From positions 186,001-250,000 of the forward strand of contig NZ_JACCJZ010000020.1 in assembly GCF_013425765.1 (NCBI RefSeq): a DNA stretch of 64,000 nt, read 5' to 3'. The translations under genes and the position numbers were made by a program. Below, piece after piece: positions 1 through 8,642 of the stretch. A model generated the notes under the pieces. It was given only the letters and a program-made list of their open reading frames with translations. It had not been told where the DNA came from and searched no databases. The number at the start of each line of letters is the position of its first letter. The stretch's first letter is position 1. Source of the DNA: Luteimonas deserti (lineage in GTDB: Bacteria > Pseudomonadota > Gammaproteobacteria > Xanthomonadales > Xanthomonadaceae).

Positions 1-297
1 CAGCCCCGGTGCGGGACGACGTCTGGCGCAAGGCCGGGACACCCGCCAGGGTGTGGGCGCGGCACGTGCATGTCGTCCGATACGCCGATCAGACGCTTCC
101 ATATCGAAACGACTCGCCTTAAGCGATCCCTGCGATTCCTGCAGCGCCTCCCCGCAGTGCGCTTCGTATGCTCCGTTGGCGGCCACGTGGACGCGGCCGG
201 CCGACAGGATCGCGCGGCTTTCCGTTTCAGAGGCGGGAAACGCCGGTTCCGTCCGATCGAGAAGGCAGCGGGCTCCCGGAGCTTCCGGGCGTCCGCC

Positions 298-560
298 GAC
301 TGCCGGCCGGCGAGCGCTTCGGCCTCGACTTCAACGTCCCGGCCTTCTTCTTCGGCCCCATCCATCTTCTGGTCGAGGGTCTCTGGCGCCAGGCTGTGGT
401 CCAGCTGTTCAGCGCCATCGCCATGGTGATCAGCGTCGGACCGATGGGCCCGGGACGCCTCGACCGTGGCGTTGGGCCACGGCCTCGCCGCCGTCTGCGC
501 GATGCGGGTGAACGTCGGCTGCGACCGCAGGATGATCCTGGGGACGCCCCCTGGTTCCGA
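298..560 (+). pseudogene. Remnant of a DUF2628-family small membrane protein, frame-broken
   Basis: Reading frame 3 from about 300 to 435 encodes a stretch with the core words DFNVPAFFFGPIHLL and EGLWRQAVV followed by a hydrophobic segment. This is the aromatic FFFGP / GLWR pattern of DUF2628 proteins, which are small inner-membrane proteins of unknown function. The similarity then jumps to frame 1 at about 466-545 (LGHGLAAVCAMRVNV, then RRMILG), which resembles the last helix and tail of the same family. No single frame joins the halves and no credible start with a ribosome-binding site is visible, so I call a decayed gene. Nothing recognisable lies in positions 1-297. The family match is from memory of the motif, not a search; a short unrelated ORF is the alternative. 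Confidence 0.45.
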
Positions 561-1141
561 CGGCGTTTTTGCAGGCGGGCGGCGATCTGCTGTCGGTCCA
601 TCGTCGGCGAGTCCGGTCCGCTCGGGACCGCTGCCGCATTGCAGGGCATGCCGCAGGTGGACATGTTCGGATGTCCGGCGATGGATTGCGGCCGGAGGTC
701 GGGCAGCGCGAAACAGCGGTTCCCTCGCATCGGCGGGCGCCGGTCTCGGCGTGAACCGCGCCGCAGCAGGGCGTCGATACCGGCCGCGGCCCGGCGGCAT
801 CGTCCGGTCGTTCGGGCGGCTGGTGCCTCCGAGCGCGGTCGTCGGGTGCGACAAGCCTCGCCCGGCACCCGCCCGGGGTGATGCCGCTGTGCATCGCGCA
901 TGTGGCGCGCGGCCCGGGGCAGGCGCACCTGCGACATCGACGACGTGGCCGACGTCCCGCTGCGCGGCCGATGCGCGGGCCGAGCAGGTGCCGTCACCCA
1001 CCGGAGGAGTGTGGTGAAGGATTGACCAGGACACTCGCGCCGCGTCACCGGGGGCGTCGGACGGGTTATCCACATCTTTGTCATCGAAGCATCCACACCG
1101 GTTGTGGACAAGCGCGGAACGCGCCGCCTGTGTCGCCACGG
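561..1141. other. Gene-free stretch between the DUF2628 remnant and the fdh block
   Basis: Open frames exist on both strands, but their translations are arginine- and proline-rich shadows of GC-rich DNA without a family signature. I see no gene here. The only noticeable sequence is the cluster of DnaA-box-like words near 1066-1111, listed separately. Confidence 0.5.
1066..1111. promoter_or_regulatory. Cluster of DnaA-box-like 9-mers
   Basis: TTATCCACA at 1066-1074 matches the classical DnaA box exactly. A second ATCCACA lies at 1091-1097. On the opposite strand TTGTCCACA (1111-1103) differs from the TTWTNCACA consensus at one position. The second and third sites also form a short inverted repeat around CCGG. 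No origin genes (dnaA, dnaN, gyrB) are present, so this is not evidence for oriC; a titration-type DnaA site or chance is possible. Confidence 0.25.
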
Positions 1142-1441
1142 TCAGGTGTCGGCGTCCCGTCCGCGTCCGTCCGCGCCGCCTGCGCGCTCATCGAGCGATG
1201 CGGCCATCGCGTGCCCTACGTCGGTCAGGCGTGCGTGTCTGCGCGCACCGATGTCGACGAGCTCCACCCAGCCCGGGCCACGCCGGCCTCCGAGCGATGC
1301 CTCACCGAGGTAGGCGAGGGTGCGGAGCAACACGCTCATGCGGATGTCGAGCTGTTTGCAGAGTCTCGGCAGCGAGACGCCATCAGGCGCCGCGGCGAGC
1401 GTCACCAGCAGCGCGCGAAGTGTCTGCGCCTCAGCGGACAC
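1142..1441 (-). CDS. Small hypothetical protein overlapping the end of the fdhF-like gene (winged-helix-like)
   Basis: About 99 residues. It starts at a GTG whose reading frame overlaps the last codons of the upstream oxidoreductase (stop TGA at 1433-1431), giving an 11-base overlap typical of translational coupling. The middle reads PDGVSLPRLCKQLDIRMSV, then LLRTLAYLGE and GPGWVEL. This looks like a helix-turn-helix followed by a short wing: a sequence in which a regulatory or DNA-binding role could be guessed but is not shown. Its position, downstream of fdhD and the molybdopterin enzyme on the same strand, suggests the same operon. The frame continues far upstream inside the oxidoreductase, but that part is shadow sequence, so the GTG is the sensible start. 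Function unknown. Confidence 0.6.
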   Translation of the reverse strand: MSAEAQTLRALLVTLAAAPDGVSLPRLCKQLDIRMSVLLRTLAYLGEASLGGRRGPGWVELVDIGARRHARLTDVGHAMAASLDERAGGADGRGRDADT

Positions 1442-3782
1442 CGGCCGGAATGTCGCGCTGGCGCGGACGCACCGGAGCGGCGTGCGGCGCGTGCGGGGTG
1501 ACGACGACGGGCACCGATTTCGAGGTCGGCGTGCGCGAGCCCTCGGCCATGCTCGACAGCGGCACCAGCACATTGGTCTCGGGGTAGTACGCGGCCAGGC
1601 AGCCGCGCGGGATGTCGTAGGGCACCAGCATGAAGCGCGGGGCCTGCCGTTGCACGCCATCCTCGCCGGCACTGTGCAGGTCGACCCAATCGCCCGGCGC
1701 GAGACCGAGCGCGGCGATGTCCTGCGCGTGCGCGAACACCACGCGCCGCTCGCCGTAGACGCCGCGGTAGCGGTCGTCGAGCCCGTAGACCGTGGTGTTG
1801 TACTGGTCGTGTGCGCGGATCGTCGCCAGCGTGAACACCATTTGCGCACCGTGGGCCAGACGTACCCGGGAGGCCGGGGTGTCGATCGGGACCGGGCAGG
1901 GGACGAACACGGCCTTGCCGGCAGGATTCGTCCACCGGCGCTCGCGTGCCGGATTGGGCAGGCGGAAGCCGCCCGGCACGCGGACGCGGGCATTGAAGTC
2001 GTGGAAATCATCGAAGGTGCGCGCAATGAGATCGCGGATGCGGTCGTAGTCCTCCACCAGCCACGCCCAGTCGATGCCACTGCGCGGGCCCAGCGTGGCC
2101 TGTGCGAGACGCGCCACGATCGCGGGCTCGGACAGCAGCAGCCCGGACGCGGGCGGATTGATGCCCGCCGACAGGTGCACCATGCTCATCGAATCCTCGA
2201 CGGTCACGCCCTGCGGTCCGCCGGCCTGGATGTCGATCTCGGTGCGGCCGAGGCACGGCAGGATCAGCGCCTCCCGCCCGTGGACGAGGTGGCTGCGGTT
2301 GAGCTTGGTGGCCACGTGTACGGTGAGGTCGCAGCGGCGCAGAGCACGCGCCGTCGCGTCGGTATCCGGCGTGGCGGCCGCGAAGTTGCCGCCCATCGCG
2401 AAGAACACCCGTGCGCGGCCTGCGAGCATCGCTTCGATCGCCCCCACGGTATCCAGTCCCGGCCCGCGCGGTGGCTCGAAGCCGAACACGTCGCGCAGGC
2501 GGTCGAGGAAGTCGGCCGGTGGACGCTCCCAGATCATCATCGTGCGGTCGCCCTGCACGTTGCTGTGCCCGCGCACCGGGCACACGCCGGCGCCCGGCCG
2601 TCCGAGATGGCCACGGAGCAGCAGCAGGTTGACCAGCATGTGGACCGTCGCCACCGAGTGCAGGTGCTGGGTGATGCCCATGCCCCAGCAGACGATCACC
2701 CGCTCGCAGGCGAGATACAGGTCGCCGGCCTGGCGGATCCGCGCCTCGGCGAGTCCGGATGCCTCGACGATCGTCGCCCACGGCTCGGCCAGCGCATCGG
2801 CCGCGAAGGCTTCGAAGCCGGTGGTGTGCGCGTCGATGAAGGCGCGGTCCAGAAGCGAGGGCGCGCCGCGCGCGACCGCTTCGCGGTCCCGTTCGAGTAC
2901 GTGGCGGACCATGCCTTTCACGACCGCCAGATCGCCGCCGATCCTGGGCTGGAAGTAATCGGATGCGATCCGGGTCGCGCCGCCGGTCGCCATCTCGAGC
3001 GCGTCCTGGGGATCGGCGAAGCGCTCGAGGCCGCGCTCGCGCAGCGGATTGAAGGCGACGATCGTCGCGCCGCGCCGGGCGGCCGCCCGCAGCTCGCCGA
3101 GCATGCGCGGATGATTGGTGCCCGGGTTCTGGCCGAAGACGAAGATCCCGTCCGCGTGCTCGAAATCCTCGAGCGATACCGTGCCCTTGCCGACGCCGAT
3201 CTGCGTCTTCAACGCCGTCCCGGACGATTCGTGGCACATGTTCGAACAGTCGGGAAAGTTGTTGGTGCCGTAAGCGCGCACGAACAACTGGTACAGGAAC
3301 GCGGCCTCGTTCGAGGTGCGGCCCGATGTGTAGAAGATCGCCTCGTCGGGCGAGGGCAAGGCATTGAGGTGGCCCGCGATCAGCGCGAAGGCCGCGTCCC
3401 AGCCCACCGGCTCGTAGTGGTCGGTGGCCGCGTCGTAGCGCATCGGCGTGGTCAGCCGGCCCTGCTGTTCGAGCCAGTGGTCGCTGTACTCGGCCAGCTG
3501 CGCGACGGTGTACTCGGCGAACAGCTCAGGGCCTGCTCGGAACTTCGTCGCCTCGGCGGCGACGGCCTTGGCGCCGTTCTCGCAGAACTCGAACGTCGAG
3601 GTGTGGTCCCGGTCCGGCCAGGCGCAACCGGGACAGTCGAAACCGTCGGGCTGGTTCACCCGCAGGAGGGTTTTCGCGCCGCTGATCGCGATCTTCTGCT
3701 CGCCCAGATGGCGCGCCACGCTGCGCAGCGCGCCCCATCCGCCGGCGGGGCCGTCATAGGGACGGAGGGTGTCCTTGCTCAT
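1431..3782 (-). CDS. FdhF/YdeP-family molybdopterin oxidoreductase
   Basis: 783 residues. The N-terminal part carries a CxxC pair (C50, C53, in FDCPGCAWPD) and C67 rather than the four-cysteine iron-sulfur motif of classical formate dehydrogenases, as in the YdeP subgroup. NMCHESSG (about 181-188) and FGQNPGTNHPRM follow the molybdopterin-binding oxidoreductase fold, and the last 120 residues (FTLATIRAHDQYNTT and onwards) are the molydopterin-dinucleotide-binding domain. Start chosen at the ATG that overlaps the fdhD stop by four bases (ATGA). No export signal is visible, so it is likely cytoplasmic. Substrate unknown: YdeP relatives are annotated as formate dehydrogenase alpha subunits, but formate oxidation is inferred only from the family and from the adjacent fdhD. 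Confidence 0.9.
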   Translation of the reverse strand: MSKDTLRPYDGPAGGWGALRSVARHLGEQKIAISGAKTLLRVNQPDGFDCPGCAWPDRDHTSTFEFCENGAKAVAAEATKFRAGPELFAEYTVAQLAEYSDHWLEQQGRLTTPMRYDAATDHYEPVGWDAAFALIAGHLNALPSPDEAIFYTSGRTSNEAAFLYQLFVRAYGTNNFPDCSNMCHESSGTALKTQIGVGKGTVSLEDFEHADGIFVFGQNPGTNHPRMLGELRAAARRGATIVAFNPLRERGLERFADPQDALEMATGGATRIASDYFQPRIGGDLAVVKGMVRHVLERDREAVARGAPSLLDRAFIDAHTTGFEAFAADALAEPWATIVEASGLAEARIRQAGDLYLACERVIVCWGMGITQHLHSVATVHMLVNLLLLRGHLGRPGAGVCPVRGHSNVQGDRTMMIWERPPADFLDRLRDVFGFEPPRGPGLDTVGAIEAMLAGRARVFFAMGGNFAAATPDTDATARALRRCDLTVHVATKLNRSHLVHGREALILPCLGRTEIDIQAGGPQGVTVEDSMSMVHLSAGINPPASGLLLSEPAIVARLAQATLGPRSGIDWAWLVEDYDRIRDLIARTFDDFHDFNARVRVPGGFRLPNPARERRWTNPAGKAVFVPCPVPIDTPASRVRLAHGAQMVFTLATIRAHDQYNTTVYGLDDRYRGVYGERRVVFAHAQDIAALGLAPGDWVDLHSAGEDGVQRQAPRFMLVPYDIPRGCLAAYYPETNVLVPLSSMAEGSRTPTSKSVPVVVTPHAPHAAPVRPRQRDIPAGVR

Positions 3783-4666
3783 GGCACGACCGGACCTTCC
3801 GCATGCGCCGGCGCCACCGGGCTTTGCGGCGGGTGGACCAGGCGATGTGCGTGGCTGTAGACCGCCTGGCCGTCGTCGCGGGCGAACCCGACCAGCGTGA
3901 GGCGGGCACGATCGGCCAGTGAGATCGCCAGCGCCGTCGGCGCCGAGATCGCCGCCATCAGGGCGATGCCGACGCTCGCGGCCTTCATCGCCATCTCGTA
4001 GCTGGCCCGGCTGGTGACGACGAGAAAGCCGTCGGCCACGTCCAGGCCCCCGGCATGCACCGCGCCGATGAGCTTGTCGAGGGCGTTGTGTCGTCCCACA
4101 TCTTCGCGCACCAGGCGCAGCCCGCCATCGAGCGCTGCCCAGCCGGCGGCATGGGTCGCGCCGGTCAGCGCGTTGATCGCCTGCGCCGCGCGCAACTCGG
4201 CCAGGGCCCGGCGCAGCGCCCCGATCTCCACGCGCACGTCGTGGGTGACCGGCGCGGGATACCGCAGCGCGGTCTCGAGCAGCTCGCTGCCGCAAACGCC
4301 GCAGCCGCTGCGCCCGCTCATGCTGCGCCGGCGCAGCGCCAGTGCGTCGGCGCGTTCGCCGGGGATCCGCAGCCGGACTTCGATTCCCTCGATCAGATGC
4401 TCGACCGATTCGATCGCCACGTCCGCTGCAGCCTCGACGATGCCCTCGCTGAGCGCGAAACCGCGCGCGAAATCCTCGATGTCCGCGGGCGTGGCCATCA
4501 TCACCGCGAACGGCGCGTCGTTGTACACGAAGGCGACGGGTACTTCCTCGGCCACATGGTCGCCGAGATGACGCACCCGCCCGCCGCGCCAGCGCTCGAC
4601 GGGGCGCAGCACGGCGCCGCGGGGCAGCGGCGTGGGCGATCGGCTCTTCGGGATTGTCCGGCTCAT
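3779..4666 (-). CDS. fdhD: Formate dehydrogenase accessory sulfurtransferase FdhD
   Basis: 295 residues. FdhD carries sulfur from the cysteine desulfurase IscS to the molybdenum cofactor and so activates formate-dehydrogenase-type enzymes. The catalytic loop is visible as SGCGVCG with both cysteines (C122, C125), and the later REDVGRHNALDKLIG and VVTSRASYEM blocks are characteristic of the family. It is directly upstream of, and overlaps by four bases, the molybdopterin oxidoreductase it most likely serves. The first 25 residues are not part of the conserved domain, so a slightly later start is possible. Confidence 0.95.
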   Translation of the reverse strand: MSRTIPKSRSPTPLPRGAVLRPVERWRGGRVRHLGDHVAEEVPVAFVYNDAPFAVMMATPADIEDFARGFALSEGIVEAAADVAIESVEHLIEGIEVRLRIPGERADALALRRRSMSGRSGCGVCGSELLETALRYPAPVTHDVRVEIGALRRALAELRAAQAINALTGATHAAGWAALDGGLRLVREDVGRHNALDKLIGAVHAGGLDVADGFLVVTSRASYEMAMKAASVGIALMAAISAPTALAISLADRARLTLVGFARDDGQAVYSHAHRLVHPPQSPVAPAHAEGPVVP

Positions 4667-4750
4667 GCGCAGAGGGTAGCCGCAGTCAATGCGCAGCGGC
4701 GCCCTCGCCCCGCCAGTCGTGAAGCGACGTCGCCATGGAGGGGGCAGGAT

Positions 4751-6562
4751 TCACTCGATCGCTTCACCCAGCATCAGCTGCCGCGCGAAGCGCACCGGCG
4801 GCGCGCCCTGGGCGAGCATGGCGTCGTGGTACTGCTTGAGGTTGAAGGCCTCGCCGGCCTTGGCCTCGGCCGCCTTGCGCGCGTCGAAGTGTTCCTGGGC
4901 GCCGACGAAATACGTGGCGAGCTGGGTCGACGACAGCTGCGCGCGGATCCACTTGCCCTCGGCCTCGCTCTGCTGCTGGAAGGTCTGGCGGACCATCAGG
5001 TCCATCGCCTGTTCCTTGGTCCAGTTGTCCACGTGGATGCCCTGGTCGAGGATCGCGTTAGCCACTGCGCGCGCGTAGAACTTGAGCTGCATCAGGCGGA
5101 ACAGCGGATCGCCGTCGGCATAGCCGGCGTCGGCCATCATCCGCTCGGTATAGACGGCCCAGCCCTCGGCGAACGGGCCGGAGCGGAACACCGCGCGCAG
5201 CGTCGAGGGGTGGTTCGCCGAGTGCGCGCCCTCGAGGTAATGGCCGGGCATCGCTTCGTGGATCGTCAGCACGTGGATCATGTGCTTGTTGTATTCGCGC
5301 AGGAACGAATCCACCTGGCCATCGTCCCAGTCGTCGGGGATCGGCGAGATCGCGTAGTAGGTATCGAGGCCCTTGTCGAGCGGGCCGGGTGAATCACAGT
5401 AAGCCACGGCCACACCGCGCTGGAATTCCGGCATCAGGATGATCTTGACCGGGTCGTCCGGCACGGTGACCAGGTCGTGCTGGCGGGTGAACTCGGTCGC
5501 GACCTCCAGCGTGTGCCTGGCGAAGTCGACGACCTCGTCGCGGCCCGGCTTGTCGGCGTAGGCGACTTCCATCGCCGCCTCGATCGCCGCCTGGCGCTGG
5601 TCTTCGCTCGGCTGCGCGGGGGTCTCCGGCGCACCGGCGCGATCCTTCAGCACGGCCTGGGCGACGACGTACATCTCGTCGCGGATGCGCACGAGTTCGG
5701 CTTCCGCGCGCTGGCGGATGTCCTGGCGGCTGAGCGAGGAATTGAGCGCGAACTTCAGCTTGCGGTCGTAGGTGTCGGCACCGATGCGGAAGTCGCCCTT
5801 GGCGTTGGGCACCAGCGTGCCGTCGAGCCAGGCCTGGTGTTCGTCGACGGCGGTGCGCAGTGTGGCGACCGCGGCGTCGAGGCGCGTGCGGTCCTCGCCC
5901 TGCAGCTGGCCGGCGTTGGGCGTGATGAAGGTGTCGATCAGCGCGATCACACCGCGGTTCTGCGCCGCGACGGTGCGCGCGTGGGTCGGCGGCACGCGCG
6001 CCGGATCGAGGTTCTCGCGGGCCTGGGCGAGCAGGGCGGGGATCTTCTCCAAGCGCGCGGTCGCCGAGACCAGGCGTTCGGGCATCGGTGCGAACTCGCG
6101 CGCCATCAGCCCGTAGATCGCGCCACCGGCGAGTCCGCTGTAGATCTGCGGGTCCCACACCGCGCTCTGCAGCGTCTCGGCGTCCCAGATGCCGTATTCG
6201 AGCGTGTTCTTCAGGATCAGTGCGTCGACGTGATTCTCGCGCGAGAGTGCGGCGAACTCGATCGCGTCGAGTTCGGCGAGGATGCGCCGGTAGAACGCGG
6301 TCGAGGCCTCGCGCCCGGCGGCGGATAGGTCGTCGACCTCGGCATCGAAGCGGTGGTCGCCGATCTGCGTGGCCGAGATCGGCGAGTACCGCATGGCCTC
6401 GTCGAGGTAACGCTCCGACAGCGCGGCGAACGCCGCGTCGGCGTGGGACGGTGCGGTGGCGGCCGCGCCGGCTTGCGCGGTGGCGGGCGTCGTCGGCGCC
6501 TCGCGGTTGCAGCCGGCGAGGGCGGCGGTGAGCACGGCAACGGCGAGCAGGGAATGGCGCAT
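4751..6562 (-). CDS. DUF885 family lipoprotein (putative zinc peptidase)
   Basis: 603 residues from an ATG that opens a lipoprotein signal peptide: MRHSLLAVAVLTAALAGC, with the lipid-modified cysteine at 18. An in-frame GTG-type extension of 11 residues upstream was rejected because it would bury the signal. The body is a DUF885 domain: helical, ending with an HEAMPGH motif at about residues 435-441, the HExxPGH signature expected of zinc metallopeptidases in this family, followed by EGWAVYTERMM. It probably acts in the periplasm, anchored to the inner or outer membrane. Substrate unknown. It stands alone, convergent with nothing nearby and divergent from the tldD-like genes. Confidence 0.88.
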   Translation of the reverse strand: MRHSLLAVAVLTAALAGCNREAPTTPATAQAGAAATAPSHADAAFAALSERYLDEAMRYSPISATQIGDHRFDAEVDDLSAAGREASTAFYRRILAELDAIEFAALSRENHVDALILKNTLEYGIWDAETLQSAVWDPQIYSGLAGGAIYGLMAREFAPMPERLVSATARLEKIPALLAQARENLDPARVPPTHARTVAAQNRGVIALIDTFITPNAGQLQGEDRTRLDAAVATLRTAVDEHQAWLDGTLVPNAKGDFRIGADTYDRKLKFALNSSLSRQDIRQRAEAELVRIRDEMYVVAQAVLKDRAGAPETPAQPSEDQRQAAIEAAMEVAYADKPGRDEVVDFARHTLEVATEFTRQHDLVTVPDDPVKIILMPEFQRGVAVAYCDSPGPLDKGLDTYYAISPIPDDWDDGQVDSFLREYNKHMIHVLTIHEAMPGHYLEGAHSANHPSTLRAVFRSGPFAEGWAVYTERMMADAGYADGDPLFRLMQLKFYARAVANAILDQGIHVDNWTKEQAMDLMVRQTFQQQSEAEGKWIRAQLSSTQLATYFVGAQEHFDARKAAEAKAGEAFNLKQYHDAMLAQGAPPVRFARQLMLGEAIE

Positions 6563-6794
6563 GCGGAAGCTTCCGGCAGTCGGGACAGCGGGCAAGCATA
6601 GGCGTGCGGCTGCGGCCGTGCATGTGCCGATCGTGCCGGCTTCCCTCGTAGGACCGCGCTCGCGCGCGATGAGGCTTGACCGGTAGGGCCCTGTTCGCGC
6701 GCCAGCGCGCTTCTAAACGAATCGGATTTGACGCATGCACCATGCACAACCAAGAATCGGACGATGCGCGGCGATCGCCGCAGGGGAGAGTGCA

Positions 6795-8426
6795 ATGCGG
6801 CGTCGCGACTTCATGGCCCTCGGCGGAATCGGCATGGGCAGCCTGCTGTTGCCCGGCGGCATCGGACGCGCGATCGCGGCCGAGGAGCTGGCCAGCACGC
6901 TCGATCCGGCGCTGAAGAAACGTCTGGCCGACGTGGCGCTGCAGGCTTCGCGCGACGGCGGTGGCAGCTATTGCGATGTGCGCATCGGCCGCTATCTGCG
7001 CCAGTACGTGATGACCCGCGAAACGCGCGTCGAAAACGTCGTCAACGAGGAATCGACCGGCGTCGGCATCCGCGTGATCGCCAACGGCGCCTGGGGGTTC
7101 GCCGCCACGCGCGCGCTGGATCCCGACAGCATCGCCGAGGCCACGCGCCAGGCGCTGGCAATCGCGAAGGCCAATGCGCGCATCCAGAGCGAGCCGGTGC
7201 GGCTGGCGCCGGTACGCGGCGTGGGCGAGGTGACCTGGGCGACGCCGATCCGCCGCAACGGAATGGCCGTGCCGCTGGAGGAGAAGGTGTCGCTGCTGAT
7301 GGACGTCAACGCCGCAGCGACCGCGGCAGGCGCGGATTTCGTGAGCTCGCGGCTGTTTCTGATCAACGAGCAGAAATACTTCGCCAGCACCGACGGCTCC
7401 TATATCGACCAGGACGTGCACCGGATCTGGGCGCCGTTCACGGTCACCGCCATCGACAAGGCCAGCGGCAAGTTCCGCACCCGCGACGGGCTGTCGGCGC
7501 CGATGGGCCTGGGCTACGAGTACCTCACGCCCGATTCCGCGCAGCGTTTCGAACTGCCCGGCGGCGTCACCGCCTACGGCCAGGCCTACGACATGCGCGC
7601 CGACGCCGAAGCCGCCGCGCGCCAGGCCCGCGAAAAACTGTCGGCGCCGTCCGTGCGGCCTGGGCGCTACGACCTGGTGCTGGATCCCTCCAACCTGTTT
7701 CTCACCATCCACGAGAACGTCGGCCATCCGCTCGAGCTCGACCGCGTGCTCGGCTACGAGGCCAACTACGCCGGCACCAGCTTCGCGACGCTCGACAAGC
7801 GCGACGAGGGCTACCGCTGGGGCAGCGATATCGTCAATTTCTTCGCCGACAAGACCCAGCCGGGCAGCCTCGGCGCCGTGGGCTTCGACGACGAGGGCGT
7901 GCCCACGAAACGCTGGGATCTGGTCAAGGACGGCATCCTCGTCGACTACCAGACCACGCGCGACCAGGCGCATATCCTCGGCAAGACCGAATCGGACGGT
8001 TGTAGCTACGCCGATTCCTGGGCGAGCGTGCAGTTCCAGCGCATGCCCAACGTCTCGCTCGCTCCCGGCAGGACGCCGATGACCGTCGAGGCGATGATCG
8101 CCGGAGTCGAGCGCGGCCTGTACATCCACGGACGCGGTTCGTACTCGATCGACCAGCAGCGCTACAACGCGCAGTTCGGCGGCCAGCTCTACTACGAGAT
8201 CAGGAACGGCGAGATCGCCGGCATGGTCGAGGACGCGGCCTACCAGATCCGCACGCCGGAGTTCTGGAACGCCTGCAGCGCGATCTGCGACGAACGCGAC
8301 TTCCGCCTCGGCGGCTCGTTCTTCGACGGCAAAGGCCAGCCGAGCCAGGTCTCGGCGGTGTCGCACGGCTCGGCGACCACGCGTTTCGACGGCATCAACA
8401 TCATCAACACCGCGCGGAACCTGTGA
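6795..8426 (+). CDS. TldD-family metallopeptidase, Tat-exported, copy 1
   Basis: 543 residues. TldD proteins are zinc peptidases that act as a heterodimer with TldE/PmbA. The active-site helix HENVGH is at 306-311 (HExxxH). The N-terminus MRRRDFMALGG with a hydrophobic core and AIAAE cleavage region is a twin-arginine signal, unlike E. coli TldD, which is cytosolic. Start is the ATG at 6795 preceded by a GGGGAGAG Shine-Dalgarno five bases upstream; the 20-residue upstream extension of the frame is shadow. The next gene is a near-identical paralogue of the same length up to the active site, and a PmbA-type partner follows, so the three are probably one operon. Confidence 0.9.
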   Translation: MRRRDFMALGGIGMGSLLLPGGIGRAIAAEELASTLDPALKKRLADVALQASRDGGGSYCDVRIGRYLRQYVMTRETRVENVVNEESTGVGIRVIANGAWGFAATRALDPDSIAEATRQALAIAKANARIQSEPVRLAPVRGVGEVTWATPIRRNGMAVPLEEKVSLLMDVNAAATAAGADFVSSRLFLINEQKYFASTDGSYIDQDVHRIWAPFTVTAIDKASGKFRTRDGLSAPMGLGYEYLTPDSAQRFELPGGVTAYGQAYDMRADAEAAARQAREKLSAPSVRPGRYDLVLDPSNLFLTIHENVGHPLELDRVLGYEANYAGTSFATLDKRDEGYRWGSDIVNFFADKTQPGSLGAVGFDDEGVPTKRWDLVKDGILVDYQTTRDQAHILGKTESDGCSYADSWASVQFQRMPNVSLAPGRTPMTVEAMIAGVERGLYIHGRGSYSIDQQRYNAQFGGQLYYEIRNGEIAGMVEDAAYQIRTPEFWNACSAICDERDFRLGGSFFDGKGQPSQVSAVSHGSATTRFDGINIINTARNL

Positions 8427-8642
8427 CGCGCTGAGCTGAACACGCTCGGCGCCGTCGCGAACCTGGGCCCGCCCGGCTCGACGACGCGACGCCGAAACGC
8501 GGACGGGGCACCCGTATGCCAAAAGTCACTGGACGTCGCCGGGGTGCGGCGTCAAGAATCGGGAAGGCTCCGCAGGATGCGTCGCCGCCTTCGCCAACCC
8601 GTTCGCAGCGCATCGCCGCGGACACGTTCCGGGAGAGCTCCC

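Noticed and set aside
227..1111. Long open frames on both strands in the first kilobase
   Set aside because: Translations are rich in Arg, Pro and Gly with no family signature apart from the DUF2628 words; consistent with shadows in GC-rich DNA.
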